Positions 43,242 to 51,965 of a stretch of DNA of 64,000 bases are shown here, one piece after another. Position numbers and translations under genes: made by a program. This DNA comes from Caulifigura coniformis. GTDB lineage: Bacteria; Planctomycetota; Planctomycetia; Planctomycetales; Planctomycetaceae. The stretch covers positions 2,621,814 through 2,685,813 of the forward strand of contig NZ_CP036271.1 in the NCBI RefSeq assembly GCF_007745175.1, given 5' to 3'. Within the stretch, counting starts at the first letter, position 1. Each line of letters opens with the position of its first letter. A model generated the notes under the pieces. It was not told the DNA's origin, did no database searches, and saw only the letters and a program-made list of their open reading frames with translations.

Positions 43242-45452
43242 GTGACTCCTCAGCCTTCTCCCTCTGCTGGCATCGGCTCGCTCGCCCCAGGCTGGCGTGC
43301 GAGCGTCGAGCGCGCGCTGCTGAGTGACGAGCGGCTGCTGGGCTTTCTCGACATCGATCTCGATCCGGATCGGCGGTTCAGCCCGGGGCTGCTCGTCCTG
43401 ACCGACGGACGCTGGCTCGCCTGGGTGGGGAGTTCTCCGCTTGTCGAGACCGACGTCCGACGACTCCAGCACATCGAACTGCACGACTACGGTTCGCTGA
43501 GCGAACTGGTCGTCCAGTGGGCCGATCAGCAGACGACTCGCTACCCGCTGTCGGCCACGCGGCGTGAAGCGGCGCGGGCGTTCGTGGAGCAGGTCGAACG
43601 GTTCTTGCGCGGCGGACTTTCGGAGGACCTCCCGCCGGATGCGCGCTGCGAGAAATGCGGCGGACCGCTCGGGCCGGGAGGCGAATGCCCGGAATGCCAT
43701 GTCTCGGACGCGCCGCCGGCGGTGCGCTCGATCATGCGGCTGGCGCGGTTCGCGCGTCCCTGGGCCGCCTACAGCGCGCTTGGCGTTGCCCTGACGATCA
43801 CGAGCACGGCGGCCGCCCTGGTCTGGCCGTACCTGACGGGGCAACTGGTGGACGACCTGAGCGCGCGGGGGCCGGACGTCCGGTCGCTGATCGTCCGGTC
43901 GCTGCTGGGCCTTGGTGTGGCGTCGCTCGTGGCGTGCGTGCTGGGCTGGGCGCGGACGTGGGTGCTGTCGTGGGTCAGCGAGCGGATCAGCGCGGACCTG
44001 CGCGTGGCGACATATCGTCATCTGCAGTCGCTGTCGCTCACATACTTCAGCGGCAAACGGACGGGCGACCTGATCGCTCGAGTCAGCCAGGACACCGACC
44101 GCATCTGCTACTTCCTGTCGGTCAACGCGATCGACTTTGCCTGTGACGCCCTGACGCTGATCATCACCGCGATCATCCTGCTGTGGATCGATCCGCTGTT
44201 CGCGCTGATCACCCTCGCACCGCTGCCGATCATCGCATGGGCTGTGCAGATCGTGCGCAATCGGCTGCGGGGCGGATTTGCGGCCGGAGGCAGGGCCTGG
44301 GGTGAAATGACCTCGGTCCTTGCGGACACGATCCCGGGAATCCGCGTCGTGAAGGCGTTTGCGCAGGAACGACGCGAAGTCGAACGGTTCAAGTCCGCGA
44401 ATCAGAGAGTGCTCGACGCGAACGACCGCGTGAACCAGACCTGGTCACTCTTCGGTCCGCTGATCATCCTGCTGACGGACGCCGGCCTGCTGATCGTGTG
44501 GGCCTTCGGAGCGTGGTGGGTCATCAACGACCGGCTGACGGTCGGCGAACTGACGGCCTTCGCTCTCTACCTCACGCGGTTCTATGGCCGGCTGGAATCG
44601 ATGAGCCGGATGATCGCAGCGGTGCAGCGGGCCGCGGCGAGTGCGCACCGCATCTTCGAGATCCTTGATATGCCGCCCGATGCTCCGGTCACGCGAACGT
44701 CGCGCAGCATTGGCCGGGTCGAGGGACGGATCGAGTTCCGGAATATCGGCTTCAGCTATGGCAACCGGCAGGTGATCCGGGATGTCTCCCTGGACGTCCG
44801 GCCGGGGGAGATGGTCGGCCTGGTCGGTCCCAGCGGTTCTGGGAAGACGACCCTCGTCAACCTGGCCTGTCGATTCTACGACATCACGTCGGGCGCGATC
44901 CTCGTCGACGGCAACGACATCCGCGACCTGAAGATCGAAGACTACCGGAGGAATATCGGGCTGGTGCTCCAGGAGCCGTTCCTGTTTTACGGCTCGATCG
45001 CCGAGAACATTGCCTACGGGAAGCCAGAGGCGACCCGGGCCGAGATCATCGCCGCCGCACGGGCGGCCCGCGCGCACGACTTTATTCTCAAGCAGATCGA
45101 CGGCTACGACGCGATTGTCGGCGAGCGGGGCCAGCAGCTTTCCGGCGGGGAACGCCAGCGGATCTCGATCGCGCGGGCTTTGCTCATCGACCCGGCCCTG
45201 CTGATCCTCGATGAGGCGACGTCGGCAGTCGACACCGAGACGGAACGCGACATTCAGCTGGCGCTGGAGAACCTGATTCGCGGGCGGACGACGATTGCGA
45301 TCGCGCACCGCCTCAGCACGCTGCACAAGGCGGACCGGATCGTCGTGCTGGAAAACGGGCAGATCGTTGAAGTCGGCCCGCACCAGGAACTGCTGGAACG
45401 CGGCGGAGCGTACGCCCGGCTGTACCAGGCGCAGCTCCGCGACGTGGAATAG
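43242..45452 (+). CDS. ABC exporter (TMD-NBD half-transporter) with N-terminal zinc-ribbon-like module
   Basis: 736 residues from a GTG at 43242. Residues 1-125 form an extra N-terminal domain of unclear origin. It is followed by a zinc-ribbon-like C136-x2-C139...C149-x2-C152. Six transmembrane helices of the type-IV exporter fold run from about 175 to 445. The nucleotide domain has Walker A G-P-S-G-S-G-K-T-T near 525, Q-loop L-V-L-Q-E-P-F, signature L-S-G-G-E-R-Q-R, Walker B A-L-L-I-L-D-E-A-T and a switch His in I-A-H-R-L. It should work as a homodimer exporting lipid, peptide or drug. The zinc-ribbon insertion is unusual. Confidence 0.93.
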   Translation: MTPQPSPSAGIGSLAPGWRASVERALLSDERLLGFLDIDLDPDRRFSPGLLVLTDGRWLAWVGSSPLVETDVRRLQHIELHDYGSLSELVVQWADQQTTRYPLSATRREAARAFVEQVERFLRGGLSEDLPPDARCEKCGGPLGPGGECPECHVSDAPPAVRSIMRLARFARPWAAYSALGVALTITSTAAALVWPYLTGQLVDDLSARGPDVRSLIVRSLLGLGVASLVACVLGWARTWVLSWVSERISADLRVATYRHLQSLSLTYFSGKRTGDLIARVSQDTDRICYFLSVNAIDFACDALTLIITAIILLWIDPLFALITLAPLPIIAWAVQIVRNRLRGGFAAGGRAWGEMTSVLADTIPGIRVVKAFAQERREVERFKSANQRVLDANDRVNQTWSLFGPLIILLTDAGLLIVWAFGAWWVINDRLTVGELTAFALYLTRFYGRLESMSRMIAAVQRAAASAHRIFEILDMPPDAPVTRTSRSIGRVEGRIEFRNIGFSYGNRQVIRDVSLDVRPGEMVGLVGPSGSGKTTLVNLACRFYDITSGAILVDGNDIRDLKIEDYRRNIGLVLQEPFLFYGSIAENIAYGKPEATRAEIIAAARAARAHDFILKQIDGYDAIVGERGQQLSGGERQRISIARALLIDPALLILDEATSAVDTETERDIQLALENLIRGRTTIAIAHRLSTLHKADRIVVLENGQIVEVGPHQELLERGGAYARLYQAQLRDVE

Positions 45453-45464
45453 CGGTGACGGGCG

Positions 45465-46205
45465 TCAGATCTGCGGAGCGCCGAGTTCTCGAATCCAGAT
45501 GTTCCGGAACTTCACGGGGTTGCCGTGGTTCTGCAGCTTGATGGGGCCTTTGGTGACCTCCGGGTTGTAGCGCGGAGCGCGGACGTACGGCGTGTCGCCG
45601 AGCAGCTCGAGATGATCCTGCACCAGCACGTTGTTTTGCAGGACCGTGATCGTTGCCGGACGCTTCAGCTCTCCGTCGTCATGGAATTGCGGCGCGTGGA
45701 AGATGATGTCGTATGACTGCCACTCGCCTGGCTTCCTGCAGGCATTCACGAGCGGGGGCCGCTGCTTGTAGATGCCGCCGCACTGGCCGTCGAAATAGGT
45801 CTTGTTCTCGTACGAATCGAGGACCTGAACTTCGAACTCGCCGCACAGGAACACGCCGCTGTTGCCGCGTCCCTGCCCATCCCCTTTCACCGCTTCCGGA
45901 GTGGCGAACTCGATGTGCAGCTGGCAGTCGGAGAATTCCTGTTTCGTTGCAATGTCGCCTTTCGTGGGGCTGGCGTATCCGTCCTTCACCACCCAGCCAT
46001 CCGCTCCTTTCCAGGCGTCGAGCGACTTGCCGTCGAACAGGACGATGGCGTCCGAAGGGGGAGCGACCCCTTCACCCGGAGTGACGATCTTCGGCTCGGG
46101 CCAGTTGACGCCGCTCTTCCATTCGCGGCTCTGGGCATACAGGCCCGTCACAGCGATGAGCATTGCGGCCGAAGTGAAGCAGGTCCGGCGAGTCAGTCGA
46201 GGCAT
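45465..46205 (-). CDS. DUF1080 protein (3-keto-disaccharide hydrolase-like)
   Basis: 246 residues with a signal peptide ([20 protein letters not shown]). The DUF1080 signature is clear: [14 protein letters not shown] (about 52-65), W-V-V-K-D-G-Y, the central [17 protein letters not shown], and the C-terminal [19 protein letters not shown]. Members have a concanavalin-type fold. Some hydrolyse 3-keto-glycosides, a reaction shown for a few homologues only; most planctomycete copies are untested. Converges with the ABC exporter gene. Confidence 0.92.
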   Translation of the reverse strand: MPRLTRRTCFTSAAMLIAVTGLYAQSREWKSGVNWPEPKIVTPGEGVAPPSDAIVLFDGKSLDAWKGADGWVVKDGYASPTKGDIATKQEFSDCQLHIEFATPEAVKGDGQGRGNSGVFLCGEFEVQVLDSYENKTYFDGQCGGIYKQRPPLVNACRKPGEWQSYDIIFHAPQFHDDGELKRPATITVLQNNVLVQDHLELLGDTPYVRAPRYNPEVTKGPIKLQNHGNPVKFRNIWIRELGAPQI

Positions 46206-46320
46206 TTCAAAACCCGGAGAGCGAGGAGACGGACAACCCGCCGATCAGCTTACGAGAGGAACTGCGGCAGAAAAAGCGGCGCAAGTTCGAGTTCGTGCCA
46301 GCGGCTCAACAGACGCCGTT

Positions 46321-48387
46321 TCAGGTCAGCGAATTCCAGAAGTCGTCGCCGCCGTCGTCCTTCGTCGAGCCTCGCGAGCCGGGCTTCTTTGATTTTGGCG
46401 GAGGGAGTTTGACGGTGTCCGGATCGCCCAGTGATTCGGGGAGCTGTCGGGGCTTCGACGACTTGACTGCCGGCATGCCTTTGGGAGGCGTCGGCTTGAT
46501 CACCGGTTTTCGGGAGGTGGCCCTCGGCGGAGTCGACGAATTCAGCGTCGTTCCACATCCAGGGCAACGCCCCCGGGCGTCGAACGGCTCGCCACAGGAG
46601 TTGCAAAGGGGGATCGGGCGATCGGCTTCTTCCAGACGCTGACGGGCCCCGGGATTTACCGGGCGTGCCGGCGTCGCCGCCGCTGGCCGCTGGGACTTCG
46701 GTTGCGGCGGAGCGGGCGGAGGAAGCGGCGGGAGCGCAACGGGAATTGGTGATCCTTTCCGGGCCGCGGTGAGGACGGGCGTATCGAGCGGACTGATGTC
46801 GGAACTCGGCTGGGCCGGAAGATGCTTCAGGTTCTCAGTGCGGGTGATCGTCGTCTTCGCATTCCGGCCGCTGCGGGGTTCCCGGGCCGAGACGTGCACG
46901 CGGGCCTGTTCGTCGTAGCGGATGGTGACCTCGATCGGCGTCGCTTCCGGAAGTTCCGGCGGGAGTTCGTCGACGACGCACTCCCCGATGTCGAGGTAGG
47001 GATCGTCGGGCGAGGCTCCGCTTTCGACGATATGCAGGCTCACTCGGCGCTGATCGGGAGTCACGGTCCCGAAACTCTGGCGGGCCGCGACGGGGAGGGA
47101 AGTATTCGCCGGGATGAGGTAGTGGGCGAGGCGCTGTCCGGTCGATTTGTCGCGGACGACGATCCCGAGGGCCCGGGCCGTGATGCTCTGCTGCTTGAAC
47201 TTCGCCAGCCGGGCGGTCGCCTGCTTGTTCAACACCGACGCGGAGAGTTTCTGGCCGCTGAGCAGCATGCCGGAGTAATAGGCCGCGCCATGGGCGATCG
47301 ACTGGTCGGGAGAGAGCGTGGTATTGAGCGTGGTCCCGCTGATGCGCTGGAGCATGTCGCGGATCATCGGCATGCGCGACGCGCCGCCCGTCACGAGAAC
47401 TGCGTTCACATGGGCCCAGCCGGCGTGTTTGCTGTTGCTGGCGCGGCCTTCGATCTCGACCTTGTGCGCCCGCAGCAACTGCTCCGTCACGTCGCGTGCC
47501 TTGTCGACGAGTCCCTGCGTCAGCTTCTCGAACGATTCCCGGGCCACGCCGAACGACTTCCGTCGTCCGGCATGCTGCACCGTCACCGTCGCCCGCGGCC
47601 GCACGCTGAGCGCCCGCTTGGCCTGTTCGACGTCGTTGGCCAGTGCCTGCATCGTGTGCAGGTCGAGGCGCGGGTCTTCTCCGGGAGTTTCCTGCAGGAA
47701 CTGTTCGCAGGCCCATTTCTCAAGGGCCGCGTTCCAGTCGATGCCCCCCAGGTTCAGATTTCCGCCACTGGCGACGACAGTGACCTGTTGCTTGTTGTAA
47801 CGCACGAGTGACAGGTCGAACGTGCCGCCGCCCAGGTCGAACACCATCACGGTCTGGTCGTTGGCCAGTTCGGCGAACCACATCCCTTCACCGAGGACGT
47901 AGCAGAGCGACGCGGCGACCGGTTCGTTGATGATGTCGACCCGTTCCAGCCCGGCCTTATGGCCCGCTTCGATTGTCCGCTGCCGCTGAAAGTCGCTGAA
48001 CTGGGCCGGAACCGTGATGACCGCATGCCGCAATCGCGCGCCCAGCCGCGCTTCCGCACCGCTGAGCAGCTTCCGGATGATCAGGGCGGAGATGTCGACG
48101 GGCGTGTAGACCTGGCCGTCAACGACCCAGCATTTGTGGGAATCGCCCATGTAGCGTTTCGCATGCTGGACGACGCGTTCCGGCTGGGCGACAGCGTTCC
48201 GGAGCGCCTCGGAGCCGACGACGATCTCATCGCCATCGAAGAGGACGACCGAAGGGGTCGTCATTTCGCCTTCTTCATTGGGGCAGGCGACCGGCTGACC
48301 CTGGGGGGTCAGGTAGGAGAGACAGGAGTACGTGGTGCCCAGATCGATTCCAGCCGCATACACGGGCGTCGCATCGCGTCCAGCCAT
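46321..48387 (-). CDS. Hsp70-family protein with proline-rich linker and C-terminal zinc ribbon
   Basis: 688 residues. The actin-like ATPase domain has the canonical phosphate loops: A-G-I-D-L-G-T-T-Y-S-C-L at residue 12, V-M-V-F-D-L-G-G-G-T-F-D-L at about 180-192, and V-L-V-T-G-G-A-S-R-M-P near 333. E-P-V-A-A-S-L connects the subdomains. A substrate-binding-like beta domain follows (I-E-V-T-I-R-Y-D-E-Q-A). The tail replaces the usual lid with a Pro-rich linker (about 560-600) and a C-N-S-C...C-P-G-C zinc ribbon near 605-622, then a basic tail. It is therefore not the housekeeping DnaK; the role is unknown. No co-chaperone gene is adjacent. Confidence 0.9.
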   Translation of the reverse strand: MAGRDATPVYAAGIDLGTTYSCLSYLTPQGQPVACPNEEGEMTTPSVVLFDGDEIVVGSEALRNAVAQPERVVQHAKRYMGDSHKCWVVDGQVYTPVDISALIIRKLLSGAEARLGARLRHAVITVPAQFSDFQRQRTIEAGHKAGLERVDIINEPVAASLCYVLGEGMWFAELANDQTVMVFDLGGGTFDLSLVRYNKQQVTVVASGGNLNLGGIDWNAALEKWACEQFLQETPGEDPRLDLHTMQALANDVEQAKRALSVRPRATVTVQHAGRRKSFGVARESFEKLTQGLVDKARDVTEQLLRAHKVEIEGRASNSKHAGWAHVNAVLVTGGASRMPMIRDMLQRISGTTLNTTLSPDQSIAHGAAYYSGMLLSGQKLSASVLNKQATARLAKFKQQSITARALGIVVRDKSTGQRLAHYLIPANTSLPVAARQSFGTVTPDQRRVSLHIVESGASPDDPYLDIGECVVDELPPELPEATPIEVTIRYDEQARVHVSAREPRSGRNAKTTITRTENLKHLPAQPSSDISPLDTPVLTAARKGSPIPVALPPLPPPAPPQPKSQRPAAATPARPVNPGARQRLEEADRPIPLCNSCGEPFDARGRCPGCGTTLNSSTPPRATSRKPVIKPTPPKGMPAVKSSKPRQLPESLGDPDTVKLPPPKSKKPGSRGSTKDDGGDDFWNSLT

Positions 48388-48496
48388 TCAAGCCCCAGTC
48401 ACCAGTTGGAATCGGCACGAAATCAGAGCGAAGACAGGATTCTTATCCTACGCAGAAGACTGACGCGGGGGAAAGAACCCGCCGGCGGGCCAGGGC

Positions 48497-48587
48497 GAGT
48501 CACTTTTTTCACAACAGGTCGTCGGTCGTCACCGCAGATCATGTTGCGGCAACGACGAACTGGCCCATCTTGAAAACGTGACCGGCC
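48497..48587 (+). repeat. Left copy of a ~100-bp direct repeat with inverted ends
   Basis: 91 bases beginning GAGTCACTTTTTT and ending AAAACGTGACCGGCC, with internal GTCGTC, GTTGCGGCAACG and CCCATCTTGAAAA blocks shared with the copy at 48900-49000 in the same orientation. The ends are near-complementary (GTCACTTTT versus AAAACGTGAC), as in small non-autonomous mobile elements or hairpin-forming intergenic repeats. Confidence 0.75.
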
Positions 48588-48808
48588 GTGCGCGGAACTC
48601 TCAGGCTCGTGCAGGGATAGGGAACAGTGCGGAGGTGTTTGACACCGAGGGGGGCAAGGAGGGCGCGTTGTGTGGGTGGTACTGTACTCCTCGCCCTCTT
48701 TCTTCCCCCTGAAGTCTTGCGGAGGGATCGGGAGAGCGTGGGTGGTGCGGACATGGATCCGGCCGGGCCCGGGGTGAGTGACGACAGGTTGACGGTGGTT
48801 GTGTTCAT
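48539..48808 (-). CDS. Small repeat-flanked ORF, second copy of the 35567 element
   Basis: 89 codons from ATG 48808, with GGAGGACACC upstream. It shares its start M-N-T-T-T-V-N-L-S and a DNA segment at about 48675-48718 with the ORF at 35567. In that segment another reading frame gives D-F-R-G-K-K-E-G-E-E-Y-S-T, close to the segment in the other copy, so one of the two copies is frameshifted. The predicted product is basic and poorly ordered, and its C-terminal residues come from the left direct repeat. It is doubtful as a functional protein. Confidence 0.35.
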   Translation of the reverse strand: MNTTTVNLSSLTPGPAGSMSAPPTLSRSLRKTSGGRKRARSTVPPTQRALLAPLGVKHLRTVPYPCTSLRVPRTAGHVFKMGQFVVAAT

Positions 48809-48899
48809 GGTGTCCTCCACCATGACGGGGGCGGTTGCGCGGGAGGGCCCGGTACTCGGTACTCGGAAGTGCTTGGGCGGGTGGTGATTGGGGCGGGGT

Positions 48900-49000
48900 G
48901 AGTCACTTTTTGAAGTCGGTCGTCTTTCGTCACCTCAGGTCATTTTGCGGCAACGGCGCAACCCAATGATGAATTGTCCCATCTTGAAAAAGTGACCAGC
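48900..49000 (+). repeat. Right copy of a ~100-bp direct repeat with inverted ends
   Basis: 101 bases beginning GAGTCACTTTTTGAAG and ending CTTGAAAAAGTGACCAGC; the ends form an inverted repeat of about 14 bp. It shares TTTTGCGGCAACG and CCCATCTTGAAAA blocks with the left copy at 48497-48587. The two copies bracket the small ORF at 48539-48808. Confidence 0.75.
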
Positions 49001-49047
49001 CCTGGCCGGCGGGCCGGACTGTGGACGGTTGGACTGGCTGCCAATGA

Positions 49048-49083
49048 AAAAACGCGTCGGGCGACAAAGTCGCACGACGCGTC
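49048..49083 (-). terminator. Rho-independent terminator after the pilin-like gene
   Basis: On the minus strand ACGCGTCGTGCGAC-TTT-GTCGCCCGACGCGT (13 of 14 pairs) runs straight into a T-run. It starts about 30 bases after the stop codon at 49113. Confidence 0.9.
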
Positions 49084-49112
49084 AAGCGCTGGCCCGCACT
49101 CGCTGAGATCCA

Positions 49113-49427
49113 TTACCACTTCGGGCCTTCGCCGCGGACGTGGCCGTCGCAGTTGATGTCGTTCTGGCTGTCGCAGAAGTCCTTCTCGTCGGTGAAGCAG
49201 GTGCCGGTGGAGGAACCCTTGTGTCCGCAGGCACCGGCGTAGGAGTACGACTGGTTCAGGGCACCGAAGGCGGAGCCAACGTCTTCGAGTTCGTTGTTGA
49301 TGTTGATGGAGACTTCCGAGAGTCCGACGACCAGGCCGATGACGGTGATGGTCGAGATCAGGACGAGTTCGGCGGAGACGATGAAGCCGGCCTCGTCGTT
49401 CAGCAGGGCGGTGGCAACGCGGTACAT
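49113..49427 (-). CDS. Flp/TadE-pilin-like small secreted protein
   Basis: 104 residues from ATG 49427 (AAGGA ten bases upstream); the frame is open to 49532, but this start fits. After a short charged start comes D-E-A-G-F-I-V-S-A-E-L-V-L-I at residues 11-24. This looks like a prepilin cleavage site (Gly before Phe) followed by a long hydrophobic helix to about residue 40. The Glu lies at +6 rather than the usual +5. The C-terminal part has four Cys (67, 77, 85, 93) and is Ser/Thr/Asp-rich. No tad or flp assembly genes lie nearby. Structural pilin or surface protein; inferred. Confidence 0.6.
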   Translation of the reverse strand: MYRVATALLNDEAGFIVSAELVLISTITVIGLVVGLSEVSININNELEDVGSAFGALNQSYSYAGACGHKGSSTGTCFTDEKDFCDSQNDINCDGHVRGEGPKW

Positions 49428-49798
49428 GGTGTGGTCCTTTTGAAGAGTGATGTGCGACCGTCCGACGGGTGGGGTTGGCAAGCCCGGAAAGTCATCTGGT
49501 TCGCCAGGACCATTTGGCGAAGGGCGTACCATTCAGACTCGTGAGCGCGCATGGATTTCGTGGCGAGGCGTATTTGCTTGAGAGATAAGTCCTCTGTGGC
49601 AATGTCTTTAAGTGCGATGTTTCAGGATGCGTGCGCGTTTCGAATCGCAATCACATGCCTGAATGCGCGTTGCCGACAGGCATCTTCAGGTGTTGCATTG
49701 AGGCATCGCGGCAACATCAGATTCTGCGGAAAGCCCCCTTGGCAGCGATTGTGCGGGGCGGGCAGGGAGTTCGACCCGAGTGGATCGAGGAGAGGTTG
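49428..49798. other. Intergenic region between the pilin-like gene and the small membrane protein
   Basis: 371 bases. AT-richer around 49560-49640, so the divergent promoters probably lie here. No gene is visible; open frames on the plus strand read through but start without a ribosome-binding site. Confidence 0.4.
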
Positions 49799-50071
49799 AT
49801 GGAAGCCGTCACGTTGGCTTGGATCGCCAGCGCTCTCTCCGCCGTCCTCGCCCTGGCGGCCTCCAGCGTCAGCTATGCGCCCTCAGTCCCCCGTTGGATC
49901 CCGGTCGCACTTCCGGCAATCTCAAGCGCCATGTTCCTTTTCTCGACCGCGGGCGCCATTGCTCTCGGCAGACTGTCGCCGGGGCACCGCATCCGGCAAT
50001 CACGATCCCTCCGGTTCATGCTTGCCGTGGTGGTTCTGCTCGCGTTGGTGTTGGTCGTGCTTGTCGGGTAG
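49799..50071 (+). CDS. Small multi-pass membrane protein of unknown function
   Basis: 90 residues from ATG 49799, preceded by GAGGAGAGG. Three hydrophobic segments (about 5-22, 33-55 and 74-90) with a basic G-H-R-I-R-Q-S-R loop between the second and third suggest a membrane protein. No family recognised. The GT2 gene begins 263 bases later on the same strand. Confidence 0.55.
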   Translation: MEAVTLAWIASALSAVLALAASSVSYAPSVPRWIPVALPAISSAMFLFSTAGAIALGRLSPGHRIRQSRSLRFMLAVVVLLALVLVVLVG

Positions 50072-50334
50072 CGGTGGCTTCGCTCAGAACTCCATCCGCC
50101 CGTCACCGATCTCGCCGGCGATCCAGGGGCCTGGCAACCGAGGGGCAGGCTGAAGGCCGGACGTCCCAGGGCTCTGCTTCCTGTGGCCTTCTGGCTGAGG
50201 CACACGGGCCGGGAACTCCCGGCATTCGCCGCATCGCCGGTGACATCGCATTTGACCTCGCCGGCCTGTTTCGCAATTCTGGCGGTTCGAGTTGTGTCTC
50301 CGCGGAGTTGAAGGTGTCGACAGAAACTGCGTCC

Positions 50335-51168
50335 ATGGAATCGAATCCACCTGTGTCGTCACTCCGTCCATACTCCCGCGAATGGTATGAGCAGCATCAC
50401 GCGACTCTGGGAGAAGGCCCCTGCCGTCAGCTGGGCATCTACTGCCTGCCGGACAACTTCGTCCTCTCGGTCGTGATCCCGGTCTACAACGAGCGCAATA
50501 CGCTTCCGTTGCTGCTGGACAAGGTGAAAGCCGTCCCGATCCCCAAGGAGATCGTGCTCGTCGACGACTGCAGCAAGGACGGAACAACCGATCTGCTCAG
50601 GGAATATGCGACGCGTCCGAATGACGACCCGATGAACCGGTTGTCCGTCCACTTCCACGATGTGAACCAGGGCAAGGGGGCGGCCGTCCGGACCGGCTTC
50701 CTCAAGGCGACGGGCAACGCGATGATCATCCAGGACGCCGACCTGGAATATGACCCATCCGAGATTCCGCGGCTGCTGCAGCCGATCGTGGAAGGGCGGG
50801 CGGACGTGGTGTTCGGCAGCAGGTTCCTGGGGGACCAGCCGCACCGGGTGCTGTACTACTGGCACTACCTGGGGAACCGGTTTCTGACGACGCTGTCGAA
50901 CTGCTTCACGAACCTGAACCTGACCGACATGGAGACGTGCTACAAGCTGTTCACCCGGGAGGTGATCCAGAAGGTGGCGCCGAACCTGAAGCAGAACCGG
51001 TTCGGGATCGAGCCGGAGATCACGGCCCGCGTGGCCCGGGCGCGGTACAAGGTGTTCGAGATGTCGATCAGCTACAGCGGCCGGACGTACAAAGAGGGGA
51101 AGAAGATCGGCTGGAAGGACGGGTTCCAGGCGCTGTACTGTATCGTCCGATACGGACTCGCCGACTGA
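50335..51168 (+). CDS. Glycosyltransferase family 2 (polyprenyl-phosphate type)
   Basis: 277 residues from ATG 50335 (a GTG at 50314 is also in frame). The GT-A core is clear: [37 protein letters not shown], and the catalytic [21 protein letters not shown] motif and [10 protein letters not shown] occur downstream, matching DPM1/Ppm1-like glycosyltransferases. No transmembrane segment. An ABC ATPase gene begins 39 bases downstream, so the two may share a transcript. Confidence 0.9.
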   Translation: MESNPPVSSLRPYSREWYEQHHATLGEGPCRQLGIYCLPDNFVLSVVIPVYNERNTLPLLLDKVKAVPIPKEIVLVDDCSKDGTTDLLREYATRPNDDPMNRLSVHFHDVNQGKGAAVRTGFLKATGNAMIIQDADLEYDPSEIPRLLQPIVEGRADVVFGSRFLGDQPHRVLYYWHYLGNRFLTTLSNCFTNLNLTDMETCYKLFTREVIQKVAPNLKQNRFGIEPEITARVARARYKVFEMSISYSGRTYKEGKKIGWKDGFQALYCIVRYGLAD

Positions 51169-51207
51169 TTCCTGCCCACTCCCCACTCACATCGACCTGC
51201 TCGCAAC

Positions 51208-51906
51208 GTGGAATACGCGGCCCAGATCATCGACCTGCACAAGGAATACGACCTTGGTCCGGTCAAAGTCCACGCCCTGCGGGGGGTGACGATCGATATC
51301 CCCAATGGCGATTTCCTGGCCATCATGGGAACGTCGGGCAGCGGGAAGAGCACGCTGCTGAACCTGCTCGGCGCGCTGGACCGTCCGACCAGTGGCCAAT
51401 ACATCCTCCGCGGACAGGATGTCGCTCAATTGGAAGACGACCGGCTCTCCGAGATCCGCAATCAGGAAATCGGATTCATCTTCCAGTCGTTCAACCTGAT
51501 CGCCCAATACACGGTTCTCGAGAACATTGAAGTTCCGCTGCTGTACCGGCCCGGCTATCCGCCGCTGACGGCCGCCGATCATGAACGCTGCCTGGAAGTG
51601 GCCAATCTCGTGGGGCTGGGCGAGCGCCTCGACCACAAGCCGTTCCAGCTCTCCGGTGGTCAGCAGCAGCGCGTGGCCATTGCCCGCTCACTCATCAATA
51701 ACCCGGCCATCATCATGGCGGACGAACCGACCGGAAACCTCGATTCCGCGACCGGAACGGAGATCATGAAGTTCCTGTGCAAGCTCAACGAGCAGGGACG
51801 AACGATCATCATGGTGACGCACGAGCCATCGATCGCCCGGCAGGCGAAACGGGCCATCTATATGAAAGACGGCCTCGTGGCCGGTGAGGGCGTGTTCCCC
51901 GGATAG
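51208..51906 (+). CDS. ABC transporter ATPase, LolD/MacB type
   Basis: 232 residues from a GTG at 51208. Walker A is G-T-S-G-S-G-K-S-T-L (about 43-52), Q-loop G-F-I-F-Q-S-F-N-L-I, signature L-S-G-G-Q-Q-Q-R-V, Walker B I-I-M-A-D-E-P-T-G-N-L-D, and switch His in M-V-T-H-E-P. The D-E-P-T-G-N-L-D form is characteristic of the MacB/LolD/FtsE group, which works with FtsX-like permeases in lipoprotein or efflux transport. No permease gene is adjacent here, so its partner must be encoded elsewhere. Confidence 0.92.
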   Translation: MEYAAQIIDLHKEYDLGPVKVHALRGVTIDIPNGDFLAIMGTSGSGKSTLLNLLGALDRPTSGQYILRGQDVAQLEDDRLSEIRNQEIGFIFQSFNLIAQYTVLENIEVPLLYRPGYPPLTAADHERCLEVANLVGLGERLDHKPFQLSGGQQQRVAIARSLINNPAIIMADEPTGNLDSATGTEIMKFLCKLNEQGRTIIMVTHEPSIARQAKRAIYMKDGLVAGEGVFPG

Positions 51907-51965
51907 GCGGGGTACGGCGGTGGGCAGCGATTGCGGGCGGAGACTGGTTGGCCGACGAGCGGGGC

